The notes under the pieces: model-generated
Told to the model about the DNA's origin: nothing
The model's database searches: none
What the model saw: the letters and a program-made list of their open reading frames with translations, nothing else
Part shown: in pieces, positions 9,157 to 16,986 of the stretch
How positions within the stretch are numbered: the stretch's first letter is position 1
Layout of the letters: each line of letters begins with the position of its first letter
Position numbers and translations under genes: made by a program
NCBI RefSeq assembly: GCF_048541825.1
Contig: NZ_CP183332.1
Span: forward strand, 744,001 to 808,000
Length of the DNA: 64,000 nt
Source of the DNA: Caulobacter sp048541825
Lineage (GTDB): Bacteria > Pseudomonadota > Alphaproteobacteria > Caulobacterales > Caulobacteraceae
Direction: 5' to 3'

Positions 9157-10335
9157 TTAGCCCATCCCCTCGGGGGGCTCGCAGGCCGTTTTTACACCGG
9201 CTTTTACACTTGCCGCCCTGGCTTGGTTCTCGCGCATCCTTCGGACGATGGCCAAACCGATCGCCTGGCCGCTGATATAGCGGCGCCGGATCTCTCCGAC
9301 CGCGTCCGGTTTCCAACCCAGGATGGTGGCGATGTCCTCGTCTTCCAGGCCGCCATGGACCATGAAATTGGTCGCGGCCGTGCCGCGCATGTCGTGGATG
9401 CGCAGGTGTTGAATGCCGGTGACGGCGTCTGGGCCGCGCTCCGCCTGGGCGTCCGCCAGCGCCTTTCTCTTGACGCCCTGGATCGCCCCCTCGACCCCGG
9501 GCTGGGACCACGGCCGGCCATGGGAAGAGTTCAGCACCGTGACCACCTCGTAGCGGGGCAGGGCGTCCAGTATGGCCCGCAGCGGGTCGGTTATCGGGAT
9601 CACGACCGTGCGTTTGCGATTGGACTTCCCGGTCTGGAAGACGATCGCGTCTGGCCCCACCTCGTTCCAGCTCAGCCTGCGCAGGTCGCCCAGTCTCAGG
9701 CCTGTGTGAATCGCCACCTGCACCAGGTTGGCGAAGCTGGGGTGCGCGTACTTGAAGAGGATTTCCAGATGGTGGGGCTCCCAGATCAGCTCTGAGCGAT
9801 CCGGGGGCGTATAGAGACCGGTGACGTCGGCGATCGGGTTGTGCGAGATTTCGCCGCGATCCACCGCCCAGAGGATGACCTTCGACAGGGCGCCCAGCAA
9901 TTGATCGGCCGTCTTGGGCGTGGCTGAGCGTTTGTCGCGCCATTTGATCAGAAACAGGCGCGCCCGCTTGCTCTCAAGCGCCTTAATTTCCAGGGTGCCC
10001 AGGTCCTCTCTGACCTTGTCCAGGTAGCCGCGCATATCTTGCTTGGTACGCGCCGCGCCGGGCATGGCCTGCAGGGCGATCAGGTAGCGGGTGATCAGGC
10101 CATGCAGGGTGACGGCGTCGCCGGTGCGGCAGGAAAGGTTCTTGAAGGCCAGGATGGCGTCCGGCGCCGCCTCGGCGACGAGGCGGGCCAGTTCATCTTC
10201 ACTGCGTGCCTTGACCCTCAGAATGGGCGGCCCGCCGCGCCACGCATACCAGTATTCTATAACTGACGTTCTCGAGTGCGCGGTGATCCGGTGCACGCCG
10301 GGAAGCAACTTTTTAGGGAGCAAGGAACCGGTCAA
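9157..10335 (-). CDS. int: tyrosine recombinase / phage integrase
   Basis: 392 residues counting from a TTG at 10335; a GTG at 10296 is an alternative start. The N-terminal part is a SAM-like core-binding domain (about 75-165). The catalytic domain shows R214 in HTGLRLGDLRRLSW, H314 and R317 in LRIHDMRGTAATN, W341 in GWKPD and the nucleophile Y353 in IRRRYISGQ. The gene points toward tRNA-Gln, ending 16 bases from it, as usual for elements inserted at tRNA genes. It overlaps the end of the AlpA-like gene upstream by about 23 bases, so the two are probably co-transcribed and translationally linked. Confidence 0.94.
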   Translation of the reverse strand: MTGSLLPKKLLPGVHRITAHSRTSVIEYWYAWRGGPPILRVKARSEDELARLVAEAAPDAILAFKNLSCRTGDAVTLHGLITRYLIALQAMPGAARTKQDMRGYLDKVREDLGTLEIKALESKRARLFLIKWRDKRSATPKTADQLLGALSKVILWAVDRGEISHNPIADVTGLYTPPDRSELIWEPHHLEILFKYAHPSFANLVQVAIHTGLRLGDLRRLSWNEVGPDAIVFQTGKSNRKRTVVIPITDPLRAILDALPRYEVVTVLNSSHGRPWSQPGVEGAIQGVKRKALADAQAERGPDAVTGIQHLRIHDMRGTAATNFMVHGGLEDEDIATILGWKPDAVGEIRRRYISGQAIGLAIVRRMRENQARAASVKAGVKTACEPPEGMG

Positions 10336-10570
10336 GGGCGGCCTCCGGGTCTTCTGGGCCTCCGACGCCGTTGACCGCCCTCTGGGCTGGCGTGTTCAGG
10401 CCGCCGATCCCGTCAAGGTGGGCGTCCAGGGCGTACCGGTCGTACCGCCTGAACATGCCAACCTTGACGATCCCCCAGGCATGGCGAACCAGGGTGGCCT
10501 TGGGGATGTTGAGATAGGCCGCAGCCTCTTCGGCAGTCAGCAAGCGGGGCTGAAGAGCAGGGGTACCCAT
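10313..10570 (-). CDS. AlpA-like / excisionase-type DNA-binding protein
   Basis: 85 residues. The segment RLLTAEEAAAYLNIPKATLVRHAWGIVKVGMFRRYDRYALDAHLDG is a winged MerR-type helix-turn-helix of the AlpA/excisionase group (TAEEAAxYL, then a basic recognition region). Such proteins control integrase expression or act as directionality factors. It starts at an ATG just after a possible 33-residue frame and runs directly into the integrase gene, which fits a role in excision control. I cannot tell Xis from AlpA-type activator by sequence. Confidence 0.75.
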   Translation of the reverse strand: MGTPALQPRLLTAEEAAAYLNIPKATLVRHAWGIVKVGMFRRYDRYALDAHLDGIGGLNTPAQRAVNGVGGPEDPEAALDRFLAP

Positions 10571-10572
10571 GA

Positions 10573-10674
10573 TCAGCCCTCCACCAAGGCGTGGAAACGG
10601 GCGACCTTGTCTGCTGAAATCTGGGCTGATGACCCGGCCGGTGTCGATTGGGATGGGGGTGACAGGAAAGGCAT
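10573..10674 (-). CDS. possible small protein upstream of the AlpA-like gene, 33 aa
   Basis: A 33-residue frame (MPFLSPPSQSTPAGSS...) begins at the ATG at 10674 behind a very strong ribosome-binding site, AAAGGAG, 8 bases before the start. Its stop lies 2 bases before the ATG of the AlpA-like gene, so it would be a leader for coupled translation of alpA-int. The sequence is low-complexity with an amphipathic end (ADKVARFHALVEG) and resembles no family I know. The case rests on the ribosome-binding site and spacing alone. Confidence 0.4.
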   Translation of the reverse strand: MPFLSPPSQSTPAGSSAQISADKVARFHALVEG

Positions 10675-10829
10675 TCTTCGCGCTCCTTTCGATGCATCAT
10701 GTCGCGATGACCGAGATTGAAGCCGAAAAGAAGCGCGGAAATCGCAACACGTCAAGGTTGGATCGAATCGCGTCAAGCGTGATCTGGCAGGGCGGGGTGC
10801 TGGGGGGGCGCAGCTCTGGGTGCGTCCGC

Positions 10830-11393
10830 TCAGCGACGATAGGCGACGGCGTGCAGCGCCCGGACCTGGAGGGCGGGAATCCTGATCTCTTCGTCGGGAT
10901 TGAAGTGCCGCAGGAAGATCAGGCCCTCCTTCTGGCCGACAAATTGTTTGATCAGGCCCGATCCATCCTTCAATTCCACCAGGCAATCGCCGTTGCGGGC
11001 CGGGGGTATGCCCTTGGCGACAATGACGATCTCGCCGGAAAACAGCCGGGGGGCCATGTCGTCGCTAGGCAGGCGTACTGCGATGGTCTCGCCCCGGGTC
11101 AGGCCGCCAGGCAGCTCTATCCGTTCCATGGCTTGGTCGGCCGATAACGAAAACCTGTCAGGACCGCCGGACGTAGGGACGCCAAACACCGGAACCTGTT
11201 GTGTGGCTGAGCCGGCGCCCTGGTCGACATCGCCAAAAAAGGCCCGGATCTGCTGGGCTTCATCGAAGTCCAGGTTGCGTTGGCCCTTGAGCAGGCGACT
11301 GACGGAGTCCTTGCTCTTGCCGATGGCGCGGGCGAGGGCGAGCTGCGTCTGGCCGGCCTGTTGCAGGCGTGCGCGTATTTCGGGCGGCTTCAT
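10830..11393 (-). CDS. CI-like phage repressor, S24/LexA-type C-terminal domain with altered active site
   Basis: 187 residues from the ATG at 11393. Residues 5-55 form an XRE-type helix-turn-helix (QTQLALARAIGKSKDSVSRLLKGQRNLD). Residues about 68-187 match the S24 LexA/CI fold: VFGVPTSGG linker, GETIAVRLPSDDMAPRLFSGEIVIVA, then the lysine in GLIKQF (K149). In LexA and lambda CI the residue before the conserved Met is the nucleophilic Ser; here it is Asp (D112), with the only nearby Ser two residues earlier. Self-cleavage is therefore doubtful. The gene diverges from the Cro-like gene across palindromic operators, which gives a lambda-type switch. Confidence 0.85.
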   Translation of the reverse strand: MKPPEIRARLQQAGQTQLALARAIGKSKDSVSRLLKGQRNLDFDEAQQIRAFFGDVDQGAGSATQQVPVFGVPTSGGPDRFSLSADQAMERIELPGGLTRGETIAVRLPSDDMAPRLFSGEIVIVAKGIPPARNGDCLVELKDGSGLIKQFVGQKEGLIFLRHFNPDEEIRIPALQVRALHAVAYRR

Positions 11394-11402
11394 GCACCCA
11401 TC

Positions 11403-11479
11403 ATCGCGCAAACCGCGATGCTCAGCTATTGCGTTTTATCGCGAACTAATGGCGATATTTATCGCGGTAATTGCGATAA
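11403..11479. promoter_or_regulatory. CI/Cro-type operator region
   Basis: Between the divergent repressor (start 11393) and Cro-like gene (start 11505) are several palindromes built on ATCGC half-sites. They are ATCGCG-N5-CGCGAT at 11403-11419, an imperfect TTATCGC / GCGATAT pair at 11436-11458, and a perfect TTATCGC-N7-GCGATAA at 11459-11479. Three related dyads in a divergent control region are typical of repressor operators. Confidence 0.72.
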
Positions 11480-11504
11480 CCGCGATTGCCACAATGGGCT
11501 CGCC

Positions 11505-11696
11505 ATGACCGCCCCTGCAACGACACCTGCGGACCGTATCATTCGCCGTTTCGGCGTGGATGCGCTCGCCCGATGGACTGGCCGCCACCGTGGCCGGGTT
11601 CACGCCTGGACAGGATCCACCCAAAGGGGCGGCGCCGGGGGTGCGATCCCGCTTCGCGTGCGGCGAGCGATCGTCGACGGGGAGTGGGCGGCATGA
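11505..11696 (+). CDS. Cro-like regulator (carph-isopro-type small HTH protein)
   Basis: 63 residues. The core DRIIRRFGVDALARWTGRHRGRVHAWTGSTQRGGAGGAIPLRVRRAIVDG has the pattern of small Cro-like HTH proteins: G-V-DALARWTG, a V-x-x-W recognition helix, then IPLR with terminal helix. It is the first gene rightward of the operator region and is followed 24 bases later by the helicase gene, so it is placed where Cro would be. Its likely role is to repress the CI-like gene or tune the replication operon. Confidence 0.6.
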   Translation: MTAPATTPADRIIRRFGVDALARWTGRHRGRVHAWTGSTQRGGAGGAIPLRVRRAIVDGEWAA

Positions 11697-11720
11697 GGCG
11701 GGCGATATGAGGAGAGCTGC

Positions 11721-13310
11721 ATGACCGCCGAAGCCTTTGCTTTTGACGCCGCGCCCTCGATTGAGGAACTGGCCCGGTTTGATCTGAACGACGACGGCAA
11801 CGCCATGCGGCTAATCCGCATGACCGGCGGCCGGATCGGCGACGACGGGGTGGTGGACGTTTCCACCTCGCGCGTCCTCTATCTGCGTCGACGGGGCTGG
11901 ATCGTCTTCAACGGTCAGTTCTGGGATCTGGAAACCGGTGAGGCGCGGGCGCGGCGACATGCGGTTCAGGTTGCCCGGTCGATGCACGCCCAGATGGAGA
12001 TCAGGGTGGCGGCCCTGGCCGACAAGCTTTCGGCCAAGGCCATTCAGGCGATCCATGATTTCGGAACGTCGACGGGTAACAGCGCGCGGCTGAGCAGCAT
12101 GCTGAAGGTTGCCGCCGCCTATCTTGACGTCGACATGGACGCTTTCGACCGCGACCCCTTGGCGCTGAACTGCCGCAACGGGGTCTTGCGGTTTCGGCAT
12201 GGCCCGGACGGTCCGGTGGCGGCCTTCACCGATGGCCATGAACCCGGGGACCGGTTCACGCGCATGGTAGACGCGTCCTATGATCCGGTTGCGACGGCGG
12301 CCCTGTTTCGACAGGTGCTGGAAACCTCGCTGCCCAACCGCGAAGACCGTCACTACCTGCACAAGGCCCTGGGCTATTGCGCCACGGGCAGCACGGCCGA
12401 GCAGAAGTTCTTCGTGTTTCAGGGCAAGGGCGGCGACGGGAAAAGCACCGTCGTCAACGCCGTCCGCAGCGCCCTGGGCACCTATGCCACGGTGGTGGGG
12501 ATCGAAACCTTCCTGGACACCGGCACCAAGCGCGGCTCGGACGCCAGTCCCGATATTGCGGCCCTGGCCGGCGACACGCGCATGTTGTGCGCCGGGGAGC
12601 CGCCCGGCGGCTCAAAGCTGGCGACGGGGGCGATCAAGCAGTTCACCGGCGGCGGCAAGATGAAGGCCCGGGAACTGCGCGAAGGCCTGTTCGAATTCTC
12701 GCCCCTGGGCAAGCCGATCATAGAATGTAACCGGCGGCCGCAGATCAACGACACCGACAACGGCATCTGGCGACGGCTGAAGATCATTCCGTTCATGGTG
12801 CAGATCCCCGAAGACCGGATCGACGGCCACCTGCCCAAAAAGCTGGAACGCGAACTGGACGGCATCCTGGCCTGGATCGTCGAGGGCGTGCTGGCCTGGA
12901 TGGATGAGGGCCTGGGGGACATCGAGTCTGTTCGCGAGTCCTTGGAAGACTACCGCAAGGGGTCCAACCCCTTCACCCAGTGGCTGGAAGACCGGGTGGT
13001 CATGGACCGCGAGGCCCGGGTCAGGGCCTCGCTGCTGTACCGCGACTACAAGGATTGGATGGAGGCGCAGGGCCATGACAGGCCTATGAGCCAGAAGGCT
13101 TTCGGGATGACCCTGGGCGACCTGCAGATCGTGCTGGGACCCAAGGATGGCGCTGGCCTGGTGACCCGGCGCGGCGCACGCCTGAAAGGCGCGTTCGAGC
13201 CCCCGCCAGGACCCGCTCACCGGTCGCGCGGGGTCGATCCGCCCTTGGGCGTTGGCGGCCTTGAGGGGGAAGACCCGTTCCTGGACGACGGCACGCGGTG
13301 GCCGCAATGA
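11721..13310 (+). CDS. phage/plasmid primase-helicase, D5/P4 alpha family
   Basis: 529 residues with the ribosome-binding site AGGAGAG before the ATG. Residues about 75-215 match the D5_N region. The superfamily 3 helicase follows, with Walker A GKGGDGKST at 235-243, an acidic Walker B-type strand in MLCAGEPP, and sensor/arginine motifs around KPIIECNRRPQINDTDNGIWRRLKIIPF. There is no TOPRIM or archaeo-eukaryotic primase domain upstream, so priming may need another protein; P4 alpha itself is considerably longer. It probably drives replication of the excised element. The candidate origin lies just downstream. Confidence 0.88.
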   Translation: MTAEAFAFDAAPSIEELARFDLNDDGNAMRLIRMTGGRIGDDGVVDVSTSRVLYLRRRGWIVFNGQFWDLETGEARARRHAVQVARSMHAQMEIRVAALADKLSAKAIQAIHDFGTSTGNSARLSSMLKVAAAYLDVDMDAFDRDPLALNCRNGVLRFRHGPDGPVAAFTDGHEPGDRFTRMVDASYDPVATAALFRQVLETSLPNREDRHYLHKALGYCATGSTAEQKFFVFQGKGGDGKSTVVNAVRSALGTYATVVGIETFLDTGTKRGSDASPDIAALAGDTRMLCAGEPPGGSKLATGAIKQFTGGGKMKARELREGLFEFSPLGKPIIECNRRPQINDTDNGIWRRLKIIPFMVQIPEDRIDGHLPKKLERELDGILAWIVEGVLAWMDEGLGDIESVRESLEDYRKGSNPFTQWLEDRVVMDREARVRASLLYRDYKDWMEAQGHDRPMSQKAFGMTLGDLQIVLGPKDGAGLVTRRGARLKGAFEPPPGPAHRSRGVDPPLGVGGLEGEDPFLDDGTRWPQ

Positions 13311-13446
13311 CCCGGGCCAGGGCTGATCACGGGCAGACCTCCGATCGGCGGCGGGGTTTTAGGGCTCGCATGCAGCGCGGCGGGCTAGCAGGTGTCCGTT
13401 TCTCCGTCGATCGGCCGTGGTCTAAGTCACTGATTTTTATGAGCAG

Positions 13447-13615
13447 GCGGACAATGCGGACAATACGGGCAATGGGATGGGGTTGCCTCTCATAAGGCGC
13501 GGGCGCGCAGGCGGAGGGGCGCGGGTGCGCAGGTGTGTGTCCGTACGTCAGGGGTGTGTGTGTTTGTGGTGTGTCGTGTTTGGGGTGTGCCTGTTTGGGT
13601 GGGTGTTTGTTGTGA
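13447..13615. repeat. iteron-like repeats and GT-rich tract, candidate element origin
   Basis: Three contiguous 9-mers (GCGGACAAT, GCGGACAAT, ACGGGCAAT) lie at 13447-13473. Two 18-base direct repeats with two mismatches follow at 13496-13513 and 13518-13535. Then about 75 bases of strongly strand-biased GT-rich sequence run from 13536. Short iterons plus a skewed tract next to a D5/P4-type helicase gene suggest a replication origin. This is inferred from layout only. Confidence 0.4.
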
Positions 13616-14253
13616 CTAGCAAAGCCAAGAAGAAAAAAAACAAAAGAGCTGTGCAGATGAGGGCCAGGCCTGCCGCCTCTGCGTGCGCCCGGCCGGTGGA
13701 CCTGGTGCTCGTCCAGACCAAGGCGGCCGAGGTGGCTGTGGCGGCGGGGCTGAAGGAAACGGTGCGCCTGGAAGCGCGCCGCACCGGGCAGCGGCTGGCG
13801 CCTGTGCCCAAGCAAGGCCCGCTTCGGCTGAAGACCCGCGACGGGTTGATGTCCCTGCATGCTTCCGGATCGTTGAGCGACGGGGAAGTGGAAGCCGGTC
13901 TGGCCTACCGCCTGTGCGTCGAGCATGCCGGGGCAGGGCTGCGGTCTGCCCTTGCCACCTGCGAAGGCGGCGGCCGGTCACATGGCGGGTTTGGCCCGCG
14001 CGACAAGGCCGCGCTGATGCGGGCCTATCTGATGGCTAGGCTGGACCAGATGGAACGGGCCGTGAATGCGGCGGCGCAGGATGGTCGCGAGCTGCTGGCC
14101 CTGCGCCTGATCGCCGGCGATGGCCGCACCCTGACGTCGATCACGGCGGCGGGGAACGCCAAGCTGGCCTATCTTGCCGCCCTGCGCCGCGCCCTGGCGG
14201 CTGTGGCCTCGGTTCTGCGGGTCAAAAGGGGACTTGCGCACAGGGACGGTTAA
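13612..14253 (+). CDS. hypothetical protein of the satellite module
   Basis: 213 residues from a GTG at 13612 (VTSKAKKKKNKRAV...) behind GGGTGGG; an ATG at 13657 gives 198 residues, and the frame stays open upstream through the GT-rich tract. The N-terminus is very basic. The C-terminal half is alpha-helical: DGLMSLHASGSLSDGEVEAGLAYRLCVEHAG, then GPRDKAALMRAYLMARLDQMERAV, then LIAGDGRTLTSITAAGNAKLAYLAALRRAL. It is reminiscent of HTH-bearing alphaproteobacterial phage proteins, but I cannot name the family. Last gene of the left module, followed by a hairpin. Confidence 0.6.
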   Translation: MTSKAKKKKNKRAVQMRARPAASACARPVDLVLVQTKAAEVAVAAGLKETVRLEARRTGQRLAPVPKQGPLRLKTRDGLMSLHASGSLSDGEVEAGLAYRLCVEHAGAGLRSALATCEGGGRSHGGFGPRDKAALMRAYLMARLDQMERAVNAAAQDGRELLALRLIAGDGRTLTSITAAGNAKLAYLAALRRALAAVASVLRVKRGLAHRDG

Positions 14254-14599
14254 GTCCATAAACAACCTGCGCTTGAAGTTGCGCCTTCCACCCGCCCGGT
14301 CTTTCGATCGCGGCGGGTTTTCCATGCCTGGTCGTCGGCTTAGCCCCCAGCGGGTCCCTTCCCGGGGGGAGCCCCCCTATGCGGTAGGGCTGAGCGCGGG
14401 GTCGCGGTAGTTCGGGCCGCCAAATCATTTTGAAGTCGGTGAACTTATGGCCTTGCTTGTGAAGCTGGTGGGCTCTCGCCGCGCCCTGCGGTCGAATGCG
14501 ATCCTGGGACCCGCCCGGTCAAGTCTTGGCGCGCGACGCAGCCGTGCCCGCGCGGATACAGTGAGCAACCCACCCGAATCGATGCCAGCAGGAACCGCC
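14254..14599. other. intergenic region after the satellite module
   Basis: Contains the hairpin ACCCGCC / GGCGGGT (14290-14318, 15-base loop) followed by TTT, 37 bases after the stop at 14253, probably a weak terminator. Further G/C-rich inverted segments follow around 14340-14400. The open frame running into the carboxylesterase gene from 14447 has no recognisable content before the ATG at 14600. No gene is called. Confidence 0.4.
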
Positions 14600-15259
14600 A
14601 TGACCCAGATCCCCATGCTTGACGGTCCCAGCGCGTCGCCGATCTCGGGCGGCCCGGCCAAGTCCCTGGTGATCTTCCTGCATGGCTACGGATCGAATGG
14701 CGCGGACCTGATCGACCTGGCGCCCTATTGGGCCAGGGCCTTGCCCGACACGCTGTTCCTCTCGCCCGACGCGCCTCAGCCTTGCGACGGCGCTCCCTAT
14801 GGTCGGCAATGGTGGCCCCTGACCAGCCTGACGCCTGCGGCGCGCGCGGCGGGCGTCCGCGTCTCGGCCCCGGCCCTGAACGGCTATATCGACGCCCAGC
14901 TCGCCGCCTACGGCCTCAGCGAAGACAGGCTGGCCTTGGTCGGATTCAGCCAGGGCACGATGATGGCGCTGCATGTCGGACCACGCCGGGCCAAGGCCCT
15001 GGCCGGCGTCATCGGCTTCTCCGGCATGCTGGCTGACCCAGATGCCCTGGCCGCTGAAGTCGTGACCAAGCCGCCCATTCTGCTCGTCCACGGCGACCGC
15101 GACGACGTCCTGCCCGTCGAAGCGCTGCATCAGGCCCAGCTCCAGTTCAAAGGCCTGGACTTCGACGTCGCAGCCCATGTTTCGCCAGGTCTTGGCCACA
15201 GCATCGATGAACCCGGCCTCCAGCTGGGCGCGCGCTTCCTGATCAATCGCCTCGCCTGA
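14600..15259 (+). CDS. phospholipase/carboxylesterase family alpha/beta hydrolase
   Basis: 219 residues from the ATG at 14600, with AGGAA 6 bases upstream; this is the usual family length. The oxyanion segment is IFLHGYGSNGADL, the nucleophile elbow is GFSQGT (S118), the acid is in HGDRDDVLP, and the histidine is in GLGHSIDEP. PYGRQWWPL matches the lid-like region of this family (LYPLA/YpfH-type esterases). It is cytoplasmic and probably acts on short-chain acyl esters. A GNAT acetyltransferase gene follows 13 bases later. Base composition is chromosomal rather than AT-rich. Confidence 0.88.
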   Translation: MTQIPMLDGPSASPISGGPAKSLVIFLHGYGSNGADLIDLAPYWARALPDTLFLSPDAPQPCDGAPYGRQWWPLTSLTPAARAAGVRVSAPALNGYIDAQLAAYGLSEDRLALVGFSQGTMMALHVGPRRAKALAGVIGFSGMLADPDALAAEVVTKPPILLVHGDRDDVLPVEALHQAQLQFKGLDFDVAAHVSPGLGHSIDEPGLQLGARFLINRLA

Positions 15260-15272
15260 GGGGCAAGCCGCC

Positions 15273-15722
15273 ATGTCGAGCCGCTATGGCCTGTCCATTC
15301 GAGCCGCCGACACTGGCGACGTGGACGGATTGGCCGAACTGCTCAAGACAGCAGGTCCGACCCTTGCCCGGGACAAACTGGCCCTGCGTCTGAAGGCCAT
15401 TCAGGACCAGCCCGGCGTGCTGCTGATCGCCGACGAATGGGGCCCGCCGTCGGGCGTCATCGCGGTGCACTGGCATTCGGTTCTCACCGCCGACCTGAAG
15501 GTAGGCTGGATCTCTACGCTGCTGGTCGATCCTGACCGGCGTCGAAACGGGGTCGCGCGCCTGCTTCTCAAGGCCGCTTCCCAGGCCGCCCGCTCTGCAG
15601 GGTGCGGCGAGCTTGTGCTGAACCCGCCGATTGGGCCTGGGGACCTGCGCACATTCTGTCTGGCCACGGGTTTCGTCGAAAGCGGTGAGGTTTTCACCCG
15701 CGCCCTGAGAAAGCGCAGCTGA
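15273..15722 (+). CDS. GNAT family N-acetyltransferase
   Basis: 149 residues. IRAADTGDVDGLAELLKTAG is the N-terminal strand/helix of the GNAT fold. The acetyl-CoA-binding motif A is ISTLLVDPDRRRNGVARLLLKAASQAA (Q/RxxG/A form RRRNGVA), and the C-terminal ATGFVESGEVFTRAL completes the fold. The substrate is unknown; similar proteins are often labelled aminoglycoside 6'-acetyltransferase-like without proof. It sits 13 bases after the carboxylesterase gene and probably shares its transcript. Confidence 0.82.
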   Translation: MSSRYGLSIRAADTGDVDGLAELLKTAGPTLARDKLALRLKAIQDQPGVLLIADEWGPPSGVIAVHWHSVLTADLKVGWISTLLVDPDRRRNGVARLLLKAASQAARSAGCGELVLNPPIGPGDLRTFCLATGFVESGEVFTRALRKRS

Positions 15723-15951
15723 GCGGCATCTCCGGACATTGCCCCCGCGCCTAGATCCGGGCCGCCGCCATCAGAAATCTGATCTGACAGCGCCCTTTCA
15801 ACAGTTCGTAGCGCCGCTTTTCGTTGAAACTCCAGCTCAAGCAGGTCTGTCTGACGCCCTTCAGGCGGCAGATGCTAGGCTGCAGCTTGCGGCTTGACCG
15901 ATCGCGATCTTCAAGGCGCGCAGGGTCCGGGCCATTTGGGGCGAACACGCG

Positions 15952-16986
15952 ATGGCGAACTACGAGATTTTCGAGGCCGGAGACGTGGTTTTGCAGTCCG
16001 GCGCAGTGCTATCCGCGACGCAGGTCGCCTTCCGCACCCATGGCCGCCTGAACGCCGCCCGCGACAACGCCATCGTCTATCCGACCCACTATGCCGGCAC
16101 CCATGACAGCAATGCCTGGGCGATCGGACCGGGCATGGCGTTGGATCCAGAAGTCTATTTCATCATCGTCCCCAACATGCTGGGCAACGGCCTGTCGTCA
16201 TCGCCCAGCAACACCGTGGCGCCGTACGATGGCCCTCGTTTTCCGACGGTCACGGTGCGCGACAATGTCAGTCTGCAACACCGGCTGGTCACGGAACAGT
16301 TTGGCCTCGAAACCCTGGCCCTGGTCACAGGCCACTCGATGGGCGCGCAGCAAACCTTTCAATGGGGCGCGCTGTTCCCTGACATGGTGCAACGGATCGC
16401 GCCCTTCTGCGGATCGGCGCGTACGTCACGGCACAACTGGTTGTTCCTCGAAGGCTGCAAGTCTGCCCTGCTCGCCGACGCCGCCTTCGCGGGCGGCGAC
16501 TATGCCGCCGCGCCCACCGCCGGTATCCGCGCCTTTGCGCGGGTCTATGCCGGCTGGGCCTGGTCGCAGACCTTCTTCCGACAGCAGTTGGATCGCGAGC
16601 GTCTGGGTCAGTCGTCCCTGGAGGACTTCCTGACCCAGGCCTGGGAGCCGTCGTTTCAGGCCCATGACGCCAACAACCTGTTGGCGATGCTGGCGACCTG
16701 GCAAGCGGCCGACATCAGCGACGATCCCCGCTTCGATGGCGATTTTCTCAAGGCGCTGGCCGCGATCACCGCCAAGGCCATTGTCATGCCCTGCCGCACG
16801 GATCTTTATTTCCCGCCCGAGGACAGCGAGATCGAGGTCGCGCAGATGCCCGACGCGGAATTGCGCATCATCCCCTCAGTTTGGGGCCATATGGCCGGCG
16901 GCGGCATCAATCCCGAGGATGCCATGTTCATCAATGCCGCGCTCAAGGATCTATTGGCGCGGGACCCTCAACGGAACGCGACATGA
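15952..16986 (+). CDS. alpha/beta hydrolase of the MetX (homoserine O-acetyltransferase) superfamily
   Basis: 344 residues. The fold begins VVLQSGAVLSATQVAFRTHGRLNAARDNAIVYPTHYAGTH. The nucleophile is in VTGHSMGAQQ (S129), the acid in MPCRTDLYFPPEDSE, and the histidine in VWGHMAGGG. This is the MetX-like acyltransferase/hydrolase group, but the homoserine-binding context is not obvious, so a role as a hydrolase is as likely. Its stop overlaps the amidase start in an ATGA, so the two are translationally coupled and may act on one substrate. Confidence 0.82.
   Translation: MANYEIFEAGDVVLQSGAVLSATQVAFRTHGRLNAARDNAIVYPTHYAGTHDSNAWAIGPGMALDPEVYFIIVPNMLGNGLSSSPSNTVAPYDGPRFPTVTVRDNVSLQHRLVTEQFGLETLALVTGHSMGAQQTFQWGALFPDMVQRIAPFCGSARTSRHNWLFLEGCKSALLADAAFAGGDYAAAPTAGIRAFARVYAGWAWSQTFFRQQLDRERLGQSSLEDFLTQAWEPSFQAHDANNLLAMLATWQAADISDDPRFDGDFLKALAAITAKAIVMPCRTDLYFPPEDSEIEVAQMPDAELRIIPSVWGHMAGGGINPEDAMFINAALKDLLARDPQRNAT

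Noticed and set aside
13307..13495. 62-codon frame starting in an ATGA overlap with the D5-type helicase stop
   Set aside because: The overlap is suggestive, but the product is Arg/Met-rich without pattern and runs through the iteron-like repeats, so it is more likely chance.
13520..13610. GT-rich tract as a CRISPR or satellite repeat array
   Set aside because: No regular repeat-spacer structure; it is skewed low-complexity sequence. No CRISPR array was seen anywhere in the window.
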